Assembly (NCBI RefSeq): GCF_030553305.1
Contig: NZ_JARRAH010000001.1
Span: forward strand, 992,001-1,056,000
Length of the DNA: 64,000 nucleotides
Direction of reading: 5' to 3'
Origin: Halomarina ordinaria
GTDB lineage: Archaea > Halobacteriota > Halobacteria > Halobacteriales > Haloarculaceae
Shown: piece by piece, positions 18,157 to 25,848 of the stretch
How positions within the stretch are numbered: position 1 is the stretch's first letter
Layout of the letters: each line of letters begins with the position of its first letter
The notes under the pieces: generated by a model
The model's input: only the letters and a program-made list of their open reading frames with translations
Told to the model about the DNA's origin: nothing
Database searches by the model: none
Made by a program: the position numbers and the translations under genes

Positions 18157-19199
18157 TCGAGTGGCTCCGTGTCGACGACGATCTCGTGGGCCTCCATGTC
18201 CTCCAGCGCGGCGACGCGCCCGCCCACGGTCACCTCGTCGTCGTCGGTGACGAGCGTCAGCGTCGCGAGTTCGGCGGTCGGTTCGAGCGCGAGGTCGGCG
18301 ATGCGCCCGACGGCGACCCGCGGGTCGCCCGTGACGACGTCCCGGCCCCGGATGCGCGCGTGGAGCGCTCGCGTCTCGTCCTCCAGGTCGGCCAGACAGC
18401 GCCGTATCGAGGCGTACTGGCGGGGGAACGGTCGCCGACCGGCGTGCTCGACGAGCGGTTCGGCCGTCGTCCAGAGGACGGTGCTGAAGAAGCCCGAGAC
18501 GAGGAAGCCGAGCGACGACCGGTTGAAGATGACGCCGTAGCGCTCCTCGCCCCCGTCGAGGGCGTCCTGCGTGGCGTAGACGGAGCGCTGGCCGTCCGCG
18601 ACGGCCATCACGGGCGTCGTGAGGCCGCGACGGGCGCGGGCGACCGTCGCGACGGCCGCGTAGTCGTACTCCTCGGGCGAGGGCGTGTCGGCGGCGGGCG
18701 TCACGAGCAGTTCGACGGTCACGTCGTCCTCGATGGCCGTCGCGAGCAACCCCTCGAAGCGCTCCAGGAGGTCCGGCGTCAGCGAACAGGTCAGTTCGTA
18801 CTCCGCGCTCTCGATGACCGACTCGAGGTAGCGGAGGATGCTCGGGCGTGACTTCACCAGCGAGACCGCCTCCGTGTCGCGGGCGGGGGCGGTGTAGCGC
18901 GTCGCCAGTTCCTCGACCATCACGTCGAGCGAGCGCTTCACGTCCGGGAACACGTCGGCGGGGTCGAGCGCGACCACCCGCATGGGGCGGGACTCGCGCA
19001 GTTCGACCATCCCGCGGTCGCTCAGCTTTCGGACCGTGTCGTACACCCGCGGCTGCGGGATGCTCGTGTAGTCGGCGATGTCGCTCGCGGTGACCTCGCC
19101 GTGGTCGAGGACGGCGAGGTACGCCTCGATCTCGTACTCGCCGAAGTCGAAACGGTCGCCCATGGCCTCCATCCGTCCCCGGAGGTCGTCTGAACCCAT
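18153..19199 (-). CDS. TrmB-family sugar-responsive transcriptional regulator
   Basis: 348 residues from ATG 19199, with a TATA-like AAATATTTT on the minus strand about 25 nt upstream. The N-terminal winged helix (about 15-85) has SIPQPRVYDTVRKLSDRGMVE, and the rest matches the TrmB sugar-binding domain. Family knowledge: in Halobacterium TrmB binds TACT-N7/8-GAGTA and controls sugar and cofactor genes in response to glucose. It is divergent from KDG kinase, with two near-perfect matches to that motif within 3.5 kb, so it probably controls this cluster. Confidence 0.88.
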   Translation of the reverse strand: MGSDDLRGRMEAMGDRFDFGEYEIEAYLAVLDHGEVTASDIADYTSIPQPRVYDTVRKLSDRGMVELRESRPMRVVALDPADVFPDVKRSLDVMVEELATRYTAPARDTEAVSLVKSRPSILRYLESVIESAEYELTCSLTPDLLERFEGLLATAIEDDVTVELLVTPAADTPSPEEYDYAAVATVARARRGLTTPVMAVADGQRSVYATQDALDGGEERYGVIFNRSSLGFLVSGFFSTVLWTTAEPLVEHAGRRPFPRQYASIRRCLADLEDETRALHARIRGRDVVTGDPRVAVGRIADLALEPTAELATLTLVTDDDEVTVGGRVAALEDMEAHEIVVDTEPLE

Positions 19200-19271
19200 G
19201 GACGGTGGTCCGACGTCCGTGGCAAAATATTTACCCCACGTCGAATTGTACGTTCCTCGGAATACCGTACT

Positions 19272-20237
19272 ATGCCCGCAGACGCCCCCGAAGCCGTGAC
19301 GGTCGGCGAGACGATGGTGCTGATGAACCCCGAGGAGACCGGCCCGCTCCAGTACGTCTCGTCGTTCGGGAAGCGCGTCGGCGGCGCCGAGAGCAACGTC
19401 GCCGTCGGCCTCGCGCGCCTCGGCCACGACGCCGCGTGGGCCAGCCGACTCGGCGACGACCCCCACGGCCGGTACGTGCGCGACACGGTCCGCGGCGCGG
19501 GCGTCGACACGCGGTGGGTCACCTTCGACCCGGACGCCCCGACCGGCGTGATGTTCAAGGAACGGCGCGCGACGGGTGAGGGGGGCGTCTTCTACTACCG
19601 CCACGGCTCCGCCGCGAGCCGACTCGAACCCGCGGACCTCCCCGACGAACTCCTCGACGGCGCGACGTACCTCCACCTGACCGGCATCACCCCCGCGCTC
19701 TCGTCGTCGTGTCGCGACCTCTGTTTCGACCTCGTCGAGCGGGCGGCCGACGCCGGCGTGCACGTCTCCTTCGACCCGAACCTCCGGTTCACGCTGTGGT
19801 CGGTCGAGGAGATGCGCGAGACGCTCCTCCCGCTCGCCGGGAGTGCGGACGTCGTCCTCCCCGGTGTCGAGGAGGGGGAGGTGCTGCTCGGTACCGACGA
19901 CCCCGAGGAGATAGCGCGGGGGTTCCGCGAGCGGGGGGCGGGCGAGGTGGTCGTCAAACTCGGCGCCGAGGGAGCGTACGTCGACGCGGGCGACGGCGGC
20001 GAACGCGTCCCCGGCGTCCCCGTCGAGCGGGTCGTCGACCCCGTCGGTGCGGGCGACGGGTTCGCTGCGGGCTACCTCTCGGGGCGACTCGACGGGCGCG
20101 ACCCGGTCGCGGCGGCCGAGCGCGCCAACGGCGTCGGCGCGCTGGCGACGCAGGTGACCGGCGACGTAGAGGGACTTCCGACGCGCGAGGAACTCGCGGC
20201 GTTCCTCGACGGAGGCGAGCGCGACGTGCGGCGCTGA
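19272..20237 (+). CDS. kdgK: 2-keto-3-deoxygluconate kinase (PfkB family)
   Basis: 321 residues. PfkB signatures: GGAESNVAVGLARLG near 37-51 and the C-terminal DPVGAGDGFAAGY near 255 with the catalytic Asp. FDPNLRFTLWS near 172 is the variant typical of KDG kinases. It phosphorylates KDG to KDPG in the semi-phosphorylative Entner-Doudoroff pathway. The gene is divergent from TrmB and belongs with the dehydratase, aldolase and glucose dehydrogenase genes downstream. The 72-bp intergenic gap must hold both promoters. Confidence 0.9.
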   Translation: MPADAPEAVTVGETMVLMNPEETGPLQYVSSFGKRVGGAESNVAVGLARLGHDAAWASRLGDDPHGRYVRDTVRGAGVDTRWVTFDPDAPTGVMFKERRATGEGGVFYYRHGSAASRLEPADLPDELLDGATYLHLTGITPALSSSCRDLCFDLVERAADAGVHVSFDPNLRFTLWSVEEMRETLLPLAGSADVVLPGVEEGEVLLGTDDPEEIARGFRERGAGEVVVKLGAEGAYVDAGDGGERVPGVPVERVVDPVGAGDGFAAGYLSGRLDGRDPVAAAERANGVGALATQVTGDVEGLPTREELAAFLDGGERDVRR

Positions 20238-20314
20238 GAGAAGTGGGTCCCACCATACGAGACGACCGCATCGCTCCGGGCCCGGACACGGACGAGCGAC
20301 GGTCGTAGGAGTGT

Positions 20315-20605
20315 TCAGTCGTCGGCGTGGGCGGGAAACGCCGTCGCACTCGGCGCGTCGTTGAACCGGTGTGGGGACCGGAACGCCCCGATGAGCGTCC
20401 ACATCGCGCCGGCGACGAGCGACCCGACGGCCGAGAAGGACATGCCGAGGGTGAAGAACGTCACCGCGTAGACGACGCCGAGGACCGCCGAGGGGGCCGT
20501 CGTCGCGAGCGGGATACGCGAGGTCGTGTCACGGAGCGTCGGCGCGAGCGTCACGATGGAGAGCGTGCTCCCACACAGGAACACGAGGTCTTGCCATATC
20601 ATCAT
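20315..20605 (-). CDS. Small membrane protein, two to three predicted helices
   Basis: 96 residues from ATG 20605 (ATG 20602 also possible), with a GGTGAG motif just upstream. Hydrophobic stretches at about 5-22, 40-62 and 64-80 alternate with LRDTTSRIP. The pattern LAPTLRDTTSR followed by FFTLGMSFSAVG recurs in small haloarchaeal membrane proteins of unknown role, resembling half of a SWEET/PQ-loop transporter, though too weakly to name. Its promoter region contains the TrmB-like palindrome at 20685, so it may be sugar-regulated. Confidence 0.7.
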   Translation of the reverse strand: MMIWQDLVFLCGSTLSIVTLAPTLRDTTSRIPLATTAPSAVLGVVYAVTFFTLGMSFSAVGSLVAGAMWTLIGAFRSPHRFNDAPSATAFPAHADD

Positions 20606-21117
20606 CTCACCGCCCGTGAAACCCGTCGGATGTGCTGGAGGGAAATCATCACGCTGAGGTGCTCGTCGGCGGGTAAATATTTTCTTACTTATAAGTGAGT
20701 AAAAGTGTAGCACGTGTCACCGTCGGCGGGGAGGTATCCCGATCGTGTGGAGCTGTTCGGAGGGCGGTGTGGACCGGCAACGGCGGCGCTCGTCGCCGTG
20801 CCGTCGACGGGGAGCCAATCGCCCGGTGTCGTCGCACGGCGTGTCGGTTTGTCGCCGCGTAGTCACGACGGCGTCGATGCTGGCGTCGGCCAGTCGCCGG
20901 CGGTCGGGGAGCCGTCGGCTCGCGTGCACGAGACGGCGAAAACGGAGACGACCGGAGACTACCCAGATGCCACGATGGCGTGCGTCCACACTCCTGGTGA
21001 AGCCGCCTCCAGTTACTTCAGTCGGATGCGGGAGCAAAAATCAAACGGTTTACCTTTACTCTGACAGCGAGCCGACAATCGGTGTGCCGGGCGCGTGCGC
21101 GTTCGACCTCGCCTGGC
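20606..21117. other. 512-bp intergenic region with AT-rich promoter and operator
   Basis: No convincing gene: open frames on both strands lack the acidic composition of neighbouring proteins. The left end holds AAATATTTTC (20675-20684) and the TACT-N7-GAGTA palindrome. The right end has another AT-rich patch (about 21037-21062, AAAAATCAAACGG then TTTACCTTTACT). A short noncoding RNA or small ORF starting at the GTG near 20714 cannot be excluded. Confidence 0.5.
20685..20702 (+). promoter_or_regulatory. TrmB-type operator TTACT-N8-AGTAA (TACT-N7-GAGTA)
   Basis: Exact match to the published Halobacterium TrmB consensus TACT-N7/8-GAGTA, extended by outer T and A to a perfect 5-8-5 inverted repeat. 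It lies 80-97 nt upstream of the small membrane protein start (minus strand), just beyond that gene's TATA-like stretch. Assignment to the TrmB gene at 18153 is inference. Confidence 0.55.
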
Positions 21118-22347
21118 TCAGTCGAACAACTCCTCACCCTCGACCATGTGTTCCTCGACGGTGTCGAGGTCGAGCGTGACGCCCAGTCCGGGAGCCTCGG
21201 GTATCTCGATGTAGCCGTCCTCGATGACGTCCTCCTCGACGAGGTCGCTCCACCAGTCGAGTTCGTAGGAGTGGTACTCGACCGCCAGGGAGTTCGAGAT
21301 GGCGGCGCCGACGTGGGCGCTCGCCATCGTCGCGATGGGCGAGGAGACGTTGTGCATCGCCACCGGGACGTAGTAGGTGTCGGCCATGTCGGCGATCTTC
21401 CGCGTCTCGCGCATCCCGCCGACCTTCGGCATGTCGGGAGCGACGATGTCGACGGCCTGTTCCTCGAGGAGGCGGCGCATGCCGTGCTTGCGGTAGACGT
21501 TCTCCCCGGCGGTGATGGGCGTCGTGGTGCTCTGGGTCACCGCCCGCTGGACGTCGTGGTTCTCGGGTGGGACGGGGTCCTCCAGCCACCAGACGTCGTA
21601 CTCCTCGATGGCGCGCGCGAGGCGTTTCGCGCTGTTGGAGGAGAACGTCCAGTGACAGTCGAACGCGGCGTCCGCGCGGTCCTTCACGCGTTCGGTGACC
21701 GCCTCGACGATGTCGGCCTTGTGCCGAATCTCGCCGGGACGCAGGTGGCGGTTGGCGCGGTCCTTCTCCAGCCCCGATGGGACGTCGAGGTCGAACTTCA
21801 GTGCGTCGTAGCCCAGGTCCTCGACGACGCGCTCGGCCTCGTCGGCGCACGCCTCGGGGTCGGCCTCGTCGGCGGTGTGACAGTCGCAGTACACCCGCAC
21901 CCGGTCGCGGTACTTGCCGCCGAGGAGCTGGTAGGCGGGCACGTCGAGGAGTTTCCCGGCCAGGTCGTGCAGGGCGATCTCGATGCCCGAGATGGCGGTG
22001 ACGGTGACGCCCTCGATGGAGCCCTCGCCGGACATCTTCTGGACGAGGTGCTCGAACAGGCGGTCGACGTCGAGGGGGTTCTCGCCGACGACGAACGGCG
22101 TCATCCGCTCGATGAGTTCGGGGACGCCCGCGCCCCAGTAGGCCTCCCCGGTGCCGACGACGCCCGCGTCGGTGTAGACGCGCACCAGCGTCCACGGGAA
22201 GTTGCCGTCGACCATCGTCGTCTGGACGTCGGTTATCTCGACGTCGCGCCGTCCGCGGTCGGTCGAGACACCCATCGACTCGCGGGAGAGGTCCCGCATC
22301 GTGTACTCCGCGTTCGGGTCGTGGAGCGAGGCGTAGTCGCGCGTCAT
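21118..22347 (-). CDS. Enolase-superfamily sugar-acid dehydratase, probable gluconate dehydratase
   Basis: 409 residues with mandelate-racemase/enolase features: lysine motif ALKFDLDVPSG near 197, metal ligands in FDCHWTF, WLEDPVPPEN and ITAGENVY, and catalytic His in VAMHNVSSP near 320. Its neighbours are KDG kinase, a KDG/KDPG aldolase-like gene and glucose dehydrogenase, which fits D-gluconate to 2-keto-3-deoxygluconate; galactonate or xylonate dehydratase are alternatives. An 18-20 bp palindrome lies 10-29 nt before the ATG, overlapping the expected TATA position, so regulation at the promoter is likely. Confidence 0.83.
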   Translation of the reverse strand: MTRDYASLHDPNAEYTMRDLSRESMGVSTDRGRRDVEITDVQTTMVDGNFPWTLVRVYTDAGVVGTGEAYWGAGVPELIERMTPFVVGENPLDVDRLFEHLVQKMSGEGSIEGVTVTAISGIEIALHDLAGKLLDVPAYQLLGGKYRDRVRVYCDCHTADEADPEACADEAERVVEDLGYDALKFDLDVPSGLEKDRANRHLRPGEIRHKADIVEAVTERVKDRADAAFDCHWTFSSNSAKRLARAIEEYDVWWLEDPVPPENHDVQRAVTQSTTTPITAGENVYRKHGMRRLLEEQAVDIVAPDMPKVGGMRETRKIADMADTYYVPVAMHNVSSPIATMASAHVGAAISNSLAVEYHSYELDWWSDLVEEDVIEDGYIEIPEAPGLGVTLDLDTVEEHMVEGEELFD

Positions 22348-22356
22348 AGCCGCCTA

Positions 22357-22376
22357 TTTACTCGCACGTTAGTAAA
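22357..22376 (-). promoter_or_regulatory. TrmB-type operator TTTACT-N8-AGTAAA upstream of the dehydratase gene
   Basis: Perfect 6-8-6 inverted repeat; on the minus strand it reads TACT-AACGTGC-GAGTA, an exact TACT-N7-GAGTA. It begins 10 nt before the ATG at 22347 and covers the place where a TATA box would sit for a leaderless transcript, which favours a competition or repression mode (inference). Confidence 0.6.
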
Positions 22377-22393
22377 GGTTTGAGGCTCGCCGC

Positions 22394-22960
22394 CTACGAC
22401 CCGCACTCGACCGTCAGTTCCCGCGTCGCGTCTATCTCCAGTCCGTCGCCCGCGGCGACGATGTCGACGGTCAGGTCGTACTCCCCCCGTTCGCCGCCGC
22501 AGACGACCGTCCCCTCGACGGGCACTCGTTCACCGGCGTCGAGGGTGTCCGGAGCCTGAAGCCCCTGGACGGTCGGTTCGTCGTCCCCGCCCCCTGCCAC
22601 GTCGACGGACACGTCGAGCGCGCCGGGCGCGTTGTTCGTGAGCGTGAGCAGGGTGGTCCGGTCGGCACCGGACGCGTCGCTCGCGTTCGAGGCGTTCCGA
22701 CCGGGAGCGTCACCTGAGTTCCCGGGCGCGTCGTCAGCGTTGCCGTTCTCCCCGCCGTCGTTCGAGTCGGAGTCGCCACCCCTGTCGGCTGGCGGCGCAC
22801 TGACGACCACCCCCTCGGTCTCGATGCCGAGGAGGGCGTCCTCGTCGTCGGCGACCTGGACCGAGACGCCCCGGTCGGCGGTCGTACTCGACATCGCCCC
22901 CGTCCCGGCCACGAGCGCGAGCGCCCCGAGTGCGAGCAGGACGAGACGTAAGCGACGCAT
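22394..22960 (-). CDS. Exported TasA/DUF1102-like protein with acidic low-complexity insert
   Basis: 188 residues from ATG 22960. Signal peptide RLVLLALGALALVAGTGAM, then TTADRGVSVQVADDEDALLGIE, the same layout as the DUF1102 protein at 23843 (GTGAF, then DRSISVNVAGDSSAYLGL). Residues about 58-95 are a Gly/Asn/Asp/Ser-rich linker with possible N-glycosylation sites (NASNAS). The rest is beta-rich (LLTLTNNAPGALDVSVDV), the kind of segment seen in TasA/camelysin-like fibre subunits. It is coupled (TGATG) to the DUF7344 gene. Function is inferred from layout only. Confidence 0.68.
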   Translation of the reverse strand: MRRLRLVLLALGALALVAGTGAMSSTTADRGVSVQVADDEDALLGIETEGVVVSAPPADRGGDSDSNDGGENGNADDAPGNSGDAPGRNASNASDASGADRTTLLTLTNNAPGALDVSVDVAGGGDDEPTVQGLQAPDTLDAGERVPVEGTVVCGGERGEYDLTVDIVAAGDGLEIDATRELTVECGS

Positions 22961-23544
22961 CAGCGCGCTCGCTCCGCCGGGTCGTCGGCCCCGAGGTCGA
23001 GGCGACGGGTGTAGTAGGTGTGGACGAGCGCCGAGACGAGTAGCGACGCGACGGCGAAGGCGAACCACGAGACGACCGGAAGCGCGCCGAACGGCGCGAC
23101 CCCAGCCGCGGTGCCGAGCAGCACGACCGCGTTGACCCCCGCCAGCCCCAGGTAGTACCGGCTCCACGGGACGTCCCGCCCGGGCACGACGTCGACGTAC
23201 ACCTCCAGGTCGCTCGCGGAGGGGGAGAGCGCCACCTCCCCGCGCCGCGCGTCGTACTCGACGAACCCGCAGTCGTCCATCTTCGGCAGGTGGAACTGGT
23301 GGAGCGCCGTCGAGACGCGGTTGCGCTCCGTCGCGGTGAGCGCCTCCGGCGGCTTGTCGTACTCCCGCGCGGTGACGTGGTCGGTCAGTTCCCGGATGTC
23401 CACCTCCTCGCCCGCCTGCTTCAGGTAGTGGTAGGCGTAGCGCCGCCGCCCGTTGCTCAACACCTCGAACACGTCGTCCTCCGAGAGCGATTCGCCCGAA
23501 TCGTCAGGCCCCGCGGAGCGAGTCGAGGAGAGCGACTCGCTCAT
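22960..23544 (-). CDS. DUF7344-type winged-helix protein with two C-terminal membrane helices
   Basis: 194 residues. About 20-110 form the HTH domain: VFEVLSNGRRRYAYHYLKQ, then LTATERNRVSTALHQFHLPKMDDCGFVEYD, as in DUF7344 regulators. Two hydrophobic segments (about 132-152 and 155-177) tether it to the membrane. Such membrane-bound HTH proteins often accompany exported-protein genes and may regulate them. It sits upstream of and overlaps the small exported protein gene by one base and is divergent from the DUF1102 gene. Target and signal unknown. Confidence 0.82.
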   Translation of the reverse strand: MSESLSSTRSAGPDDSGESLSEDDVFEVLSNGRRRYAYHYLKQAGEEVDIRELTDHVTAREYDKPPEALTATERNRVSTALHQFHLPKMDDCGFVEYDARRGEVALSPSASDLEVYVDVVPGRDVPWSRYYLGLAGVNAVVLLGTAAGVAPFGALPVVSWFAFAVASLLVSALVHTYYTRRLDLGADDPAERAR

Positions 23545-23842
23545 CGGCGACCCCCCGCCGTCACAGTCATGAACGACGGATATCGTCGAGTAGACGGACT
23601 TAATTATAGAGATAATTACAGCAGAGGTACAGTTTCACCGTCAATGGGTTGAAATTATTGTCGGACTTACTCGATTCGACGACGATTGCGGACCGAGGAC
23701 TGTTCTGCAAGCGGTCGTTTAATCGCAGACGGGGTGTGTTTTGTCCTCTCATGGCGGTCATTGGACGTCGCCGGGGTCTGTATACCTAATCCGGTGGGTG
23801 AGAGGGTGTGTGGTGGACGCGAGGGGCGTCCGATGACAGACT
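23545..23842. other. AT-rich divergent intergenic region of the surface-protein module
   Basis: About 300 bp with no credible gene. It contains TAATTATAGAGATAATTA (23601-23618), a perfect 7-4-7 palindrome that probably overlaps the minus-strand promoter of the DUF7344 gene, and CTGTATACC near 23777-23785 as a possible promoter for the DUF1102 gene. Confidence 0.55.
23601..23618. promoter_or_regulatory. Palindrome TAATTAT-N4-ATAATTA
   Basis: Perfect 7-4-7 inverted repeat 57-74 nt upstream of the DUF7344 gene start on the minus strand. Its AT content also makes it a possible TATA element; the symmetry suggests a dimeric regulator, perhaps the DUF7344 protein itself. Confidence 0.4.
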
Positions 23843-24466
23843 ATGCAACGGAGAAAATTCCTGATCGGTGCGGGTTCGCTCGCCGCTGCGGGGGCGGCTG
23901 CAATGGGTACGGGTGCGTTCACAACAGCACGAGTCGACCGTTCAATTAGCGTGAACGTCGCTGGTGATAGTTCAGCTTACCTTGGGTTGGATGCATCAAT
24001 TAGCGATTACGCTACCGAAAATGGTAACAAACTACAACTTGTATTTGATGGATCGAATGATCAGAATGGAGAGGGTCTGAATCCTGATTCAGATACAGCA
24101 TTCCACAACGTTTTTCGTATCCAAAACAACGGTACTAACACTATTCGAGTTACTCTACAAGATATCCCGGGAGACTCGCCGATGGTGTTTAAGTACAGCG
24201 AGGATACAGACGACACCACGAACTTAGGTGACCAGACATATTTCCCGAACTCACCACAACCCCTTGCAGATACCGGGTACGGTCCGAGCGGCAGTCCGAA
24301 CTCGGGATACCTTGACCTTGACCCTGGGAACGACGCATACGTCCACATAAGCTTCTTCCTCAGAGATGAAGGAGACGCTGCTGATGATGTGACGACGGAT
24401 ATTAGCGCGGTTCCGGACGAATTCGGAATCTACGCTGGTGCTGTTCCTGACACGGACGGACTGTAA
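23843..24466 (+). CDS. DUF1102 family exported protein, TasA/camelysin-like
   Basis: 207 residues. The N-terminus QRRKFLIGAGSLAAAGAAAM resembles a twin-arginine signal, followed by the GTGAFTTARVDRSISVNVAG start typical of DUF1102. The body is predicted beta, with VFRIQNNGTNTIRVTLQDI, the same arrangement as the NNG strand of TasA-family fibre proteins. Codon use is unlike its neighbours: two 60-base lines counted by eye (23941 and 24001) hold 27 and 22 G+C against 45 in the line at 22921. That suggests recent transfer or unusual selection. A SipW-like peptidase gene follows. Confidence 0.8.
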   Translation: MQRRKFLIGAGSLAAAGAAAMGTGAFTTARVDRSISVNVAGDSSAYLGLDASISDYATENGNKLQLVFDGSNDQNGEGLNPDSDTAFHNVFRIQNNGTNTIRVTLQDIPGDSPMVFKYSEDTDDTTNLGDQTYFPNSPQPLADTGYGPSGSPNSGYLDLDPGNDAYVHISFFLRDEGDAADDVTTDISAVPDEFGIYAGAVPDTDGL

Positions 24467-24491
24467 CCTATAACGCTGCGTGTTCGTTGTA

Positions 24492-24497
24492 TTTTTT
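24492..24497 (+). terminator. T-tract after the DUF1102 gene
   Basis: A run of six T within GTATTTTTTAC 26 nt after the stop codon. Archaeal intrinsic termination commonly uses short U-tracts without a strong hairpin. Confidence 0.4.
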
Positions 24498-24560
24498 ACA
24501 CATCTGTAATAAAGTTGACGACCAGTTCTTACGACCCCTATCCGGCGAACAATGATGTCA

Positions 24561-24613
24561 AAATATATACAAGAAAGAGAGTCTATCTTAAATCAAGGTA
24601 CGTCAATAGTACC
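24561..24613 (+). promoter_or_regulatory. Promoter region and GGTAC-N7-GTACC palindrome of the signal peptidase gene
   Basis: A TATA-like AAATATATAC (24561-24570) precedes a perfect 5-7-5 inverted repeat GGTAC-GTCAATA-GTACC at 24597-24613, 24 nt before the ATG at 24637. A related GGTATT...AATACC repeat precedes the DUF5305 gene. Confidence 0.4.
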
Positions 24614-24636
24614 AAACATACCTACAATCACGAATT

Positions 24637-25803
24637 ATGAACGTCCGTAGAACCCTCGGCCAATCGCTTACCCTCGTACTCATCGTCGTCGCCGCGCTCC
24701 TCCTTGCGGGACCGGCCCTCGGCCAACCGCTCCTCCTCAGCTACGTCGAAACCGGAAGCATGGAGCCGACGATGGAGCCCGGCGACGGGTTCGTCGCCGT
24801 CCCCACGGAACTCACCGGACCGGTCGAGCAGGGCGACGTGGTCACCTACGAGGCCGAGGAGATCGAGGGCGGCGGCCTGACCACCCACCGCGTCGTCGGC
24901 GAGACCGACCGAGGGTACACGACACAGGGCGACGCGAACCCGTTCACCGACCAGGACGACGCCGAACCCCCGGTGCAGGACGCTCAAATCGTCGCCAAAG
25001 CCCTCCAGGTGAACGGCGAGGTGGTCGTCATCCCCTACCTCGGGACCGCCGTGATGGGTTTCCAGGACCTCCTCGTCACGATGCAGACGACGCTCGCCTC
25101 CCTGCTGGGCACCCGGTCGCTGCTCGGCGCGCAGGGCCTCGGGTACCTCGTCTTCGCTCTCACGGCCGTCTACTACGTCGTCGACTGGTACAGAGAGGGC
25201 GAGACGAAGCGCCGCGAGCGGACGCGCGAGCGCGAGACGGGTGTCTCGACGCGCGTCGTTCTGGTGGGATTCGCCGCGGTGCTCGTCGTGGGCGCGACGG
25301 CGGCGATGGTCGGCCCCTCGGGGACCCAGGAGTTCGGCGTGGTGAGCGCCGAGTTCGACTCCGAGCGCCCGGACGTGATTCCGGCGGGCGAGTCGAAGAC
25401 CCAGCCCTACGCGGTGCCGAACGCCGGCCTCGTCCCCACCGACGTCTACCTCGAACCGGCGAGCGACGGGGTGCGCGTCGCGGACTCCGAGTTGCGGGTG
25501 GGCGGGGGCGAGACGGCGGAGACGGAGGTGACGCTCTCCGCTCCCCCCGAGACGGGCTACTACCGGCAGTACGTCGTCGAGTACCGCTACCTCGCGGTGC
25601 TGCCGGCGTCGGTGGTCGGGGGGCTGTACGCGGTCCACCCGTGGCTGCCCGTCGTCGTCATCGACGCGCTGCTCGCCGGCGGGTTCCTCGCGCTGACGCT
25701 CCCGTTCGTCGACGGCGGGCGGGTGCGGCGTCGGTCGCGGCCGACACGCGGGCGCTCGCTGGTCGGACGCCTCCTCGGGTCTTCCAGGCGCCGTGAGCGG
25801 TGA
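24637..25803 (+). CDS. SipW-like signal peptidase I (S26B) with C-terminal extension
   Basis: 388 residues. N-terminal helix (about 8-30), then catalytic SMEPTMEPGDGFVAVP with the nucleophile Ser near 46, and THRVVGETDRGYTTQGDANPFTDQDD with the His that replaces bacterial Lys in archaeal/ER-type enzymes. After another helix (about 165-185) comes a roughly 190-residue extension containing a beta-rich exposed part and further membrane helices near 205-225 and 330-352. Ordinary archaeal signal peptidases are near 200-250 residues. Placement between exported DUF1102-like proteins and DUF5305 parallels bacterial SipW beside TasA. Confidence 0.87.
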   Translation: MNVRRTLGQSLTLVLIVVAALLLAGPALGQPLLLSYVETGSMEPTMEPGDGFVAVPTELTGPVEQGDVVTYEAEEIEGGGLTTHRVVGETDRGYTTQGDANPFTDQDDAEPPVQDAQIVAKALQVNGEVVVIPYLGTAVMGFQDLLVTMQTTLASLLGTRSLLGAQGLGYLVFALTAVYYVVDWYREGETKRRERTRERETGVSTRVVLVGFAAVLVVGATAAMVGPSGTQEFGVVSAEFDSERPDVIPAGESKTQPYAVPNAGLVPTDVYLEPASDGVRVADSELRVGGGETAETEVTLSAPPETGYYRQYVVEYRYLAVLPASVVGGLYAVHPWLPVVVIDALLAGGFLALTLPFVDGGRVRRRSRPTRGRSLVGRLLGSSRRRER

Positions 25804-25810
25804 GTAATCG

Positions 25811-25834
25811 GGTATTAACTAACCGGACAATACC
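25811..25834. promoter_or_regulatory. Inverted repeat GGTATT-N12-AATACC before the DUF5305 gene
   Basis: Six-base arms in the 45-bp gap between the signal peptidase stop and the DUF5305 ATG. The repeat overlaps the likely promoter (GTATTAAC) and may be a regulator site, indicating separate control of this gene. Confidence 0.35.
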
Positions 25835-25848
25835 GAACGTACTGACAG

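Noticed and set aside
20714-21064. 116-codon plus-strand frame starting GTG near a TATA-like element
   Set aside because: Not acidic, no recognisable motif and codon use unlike haloarchaeal genes; kept only as a possible transcript.
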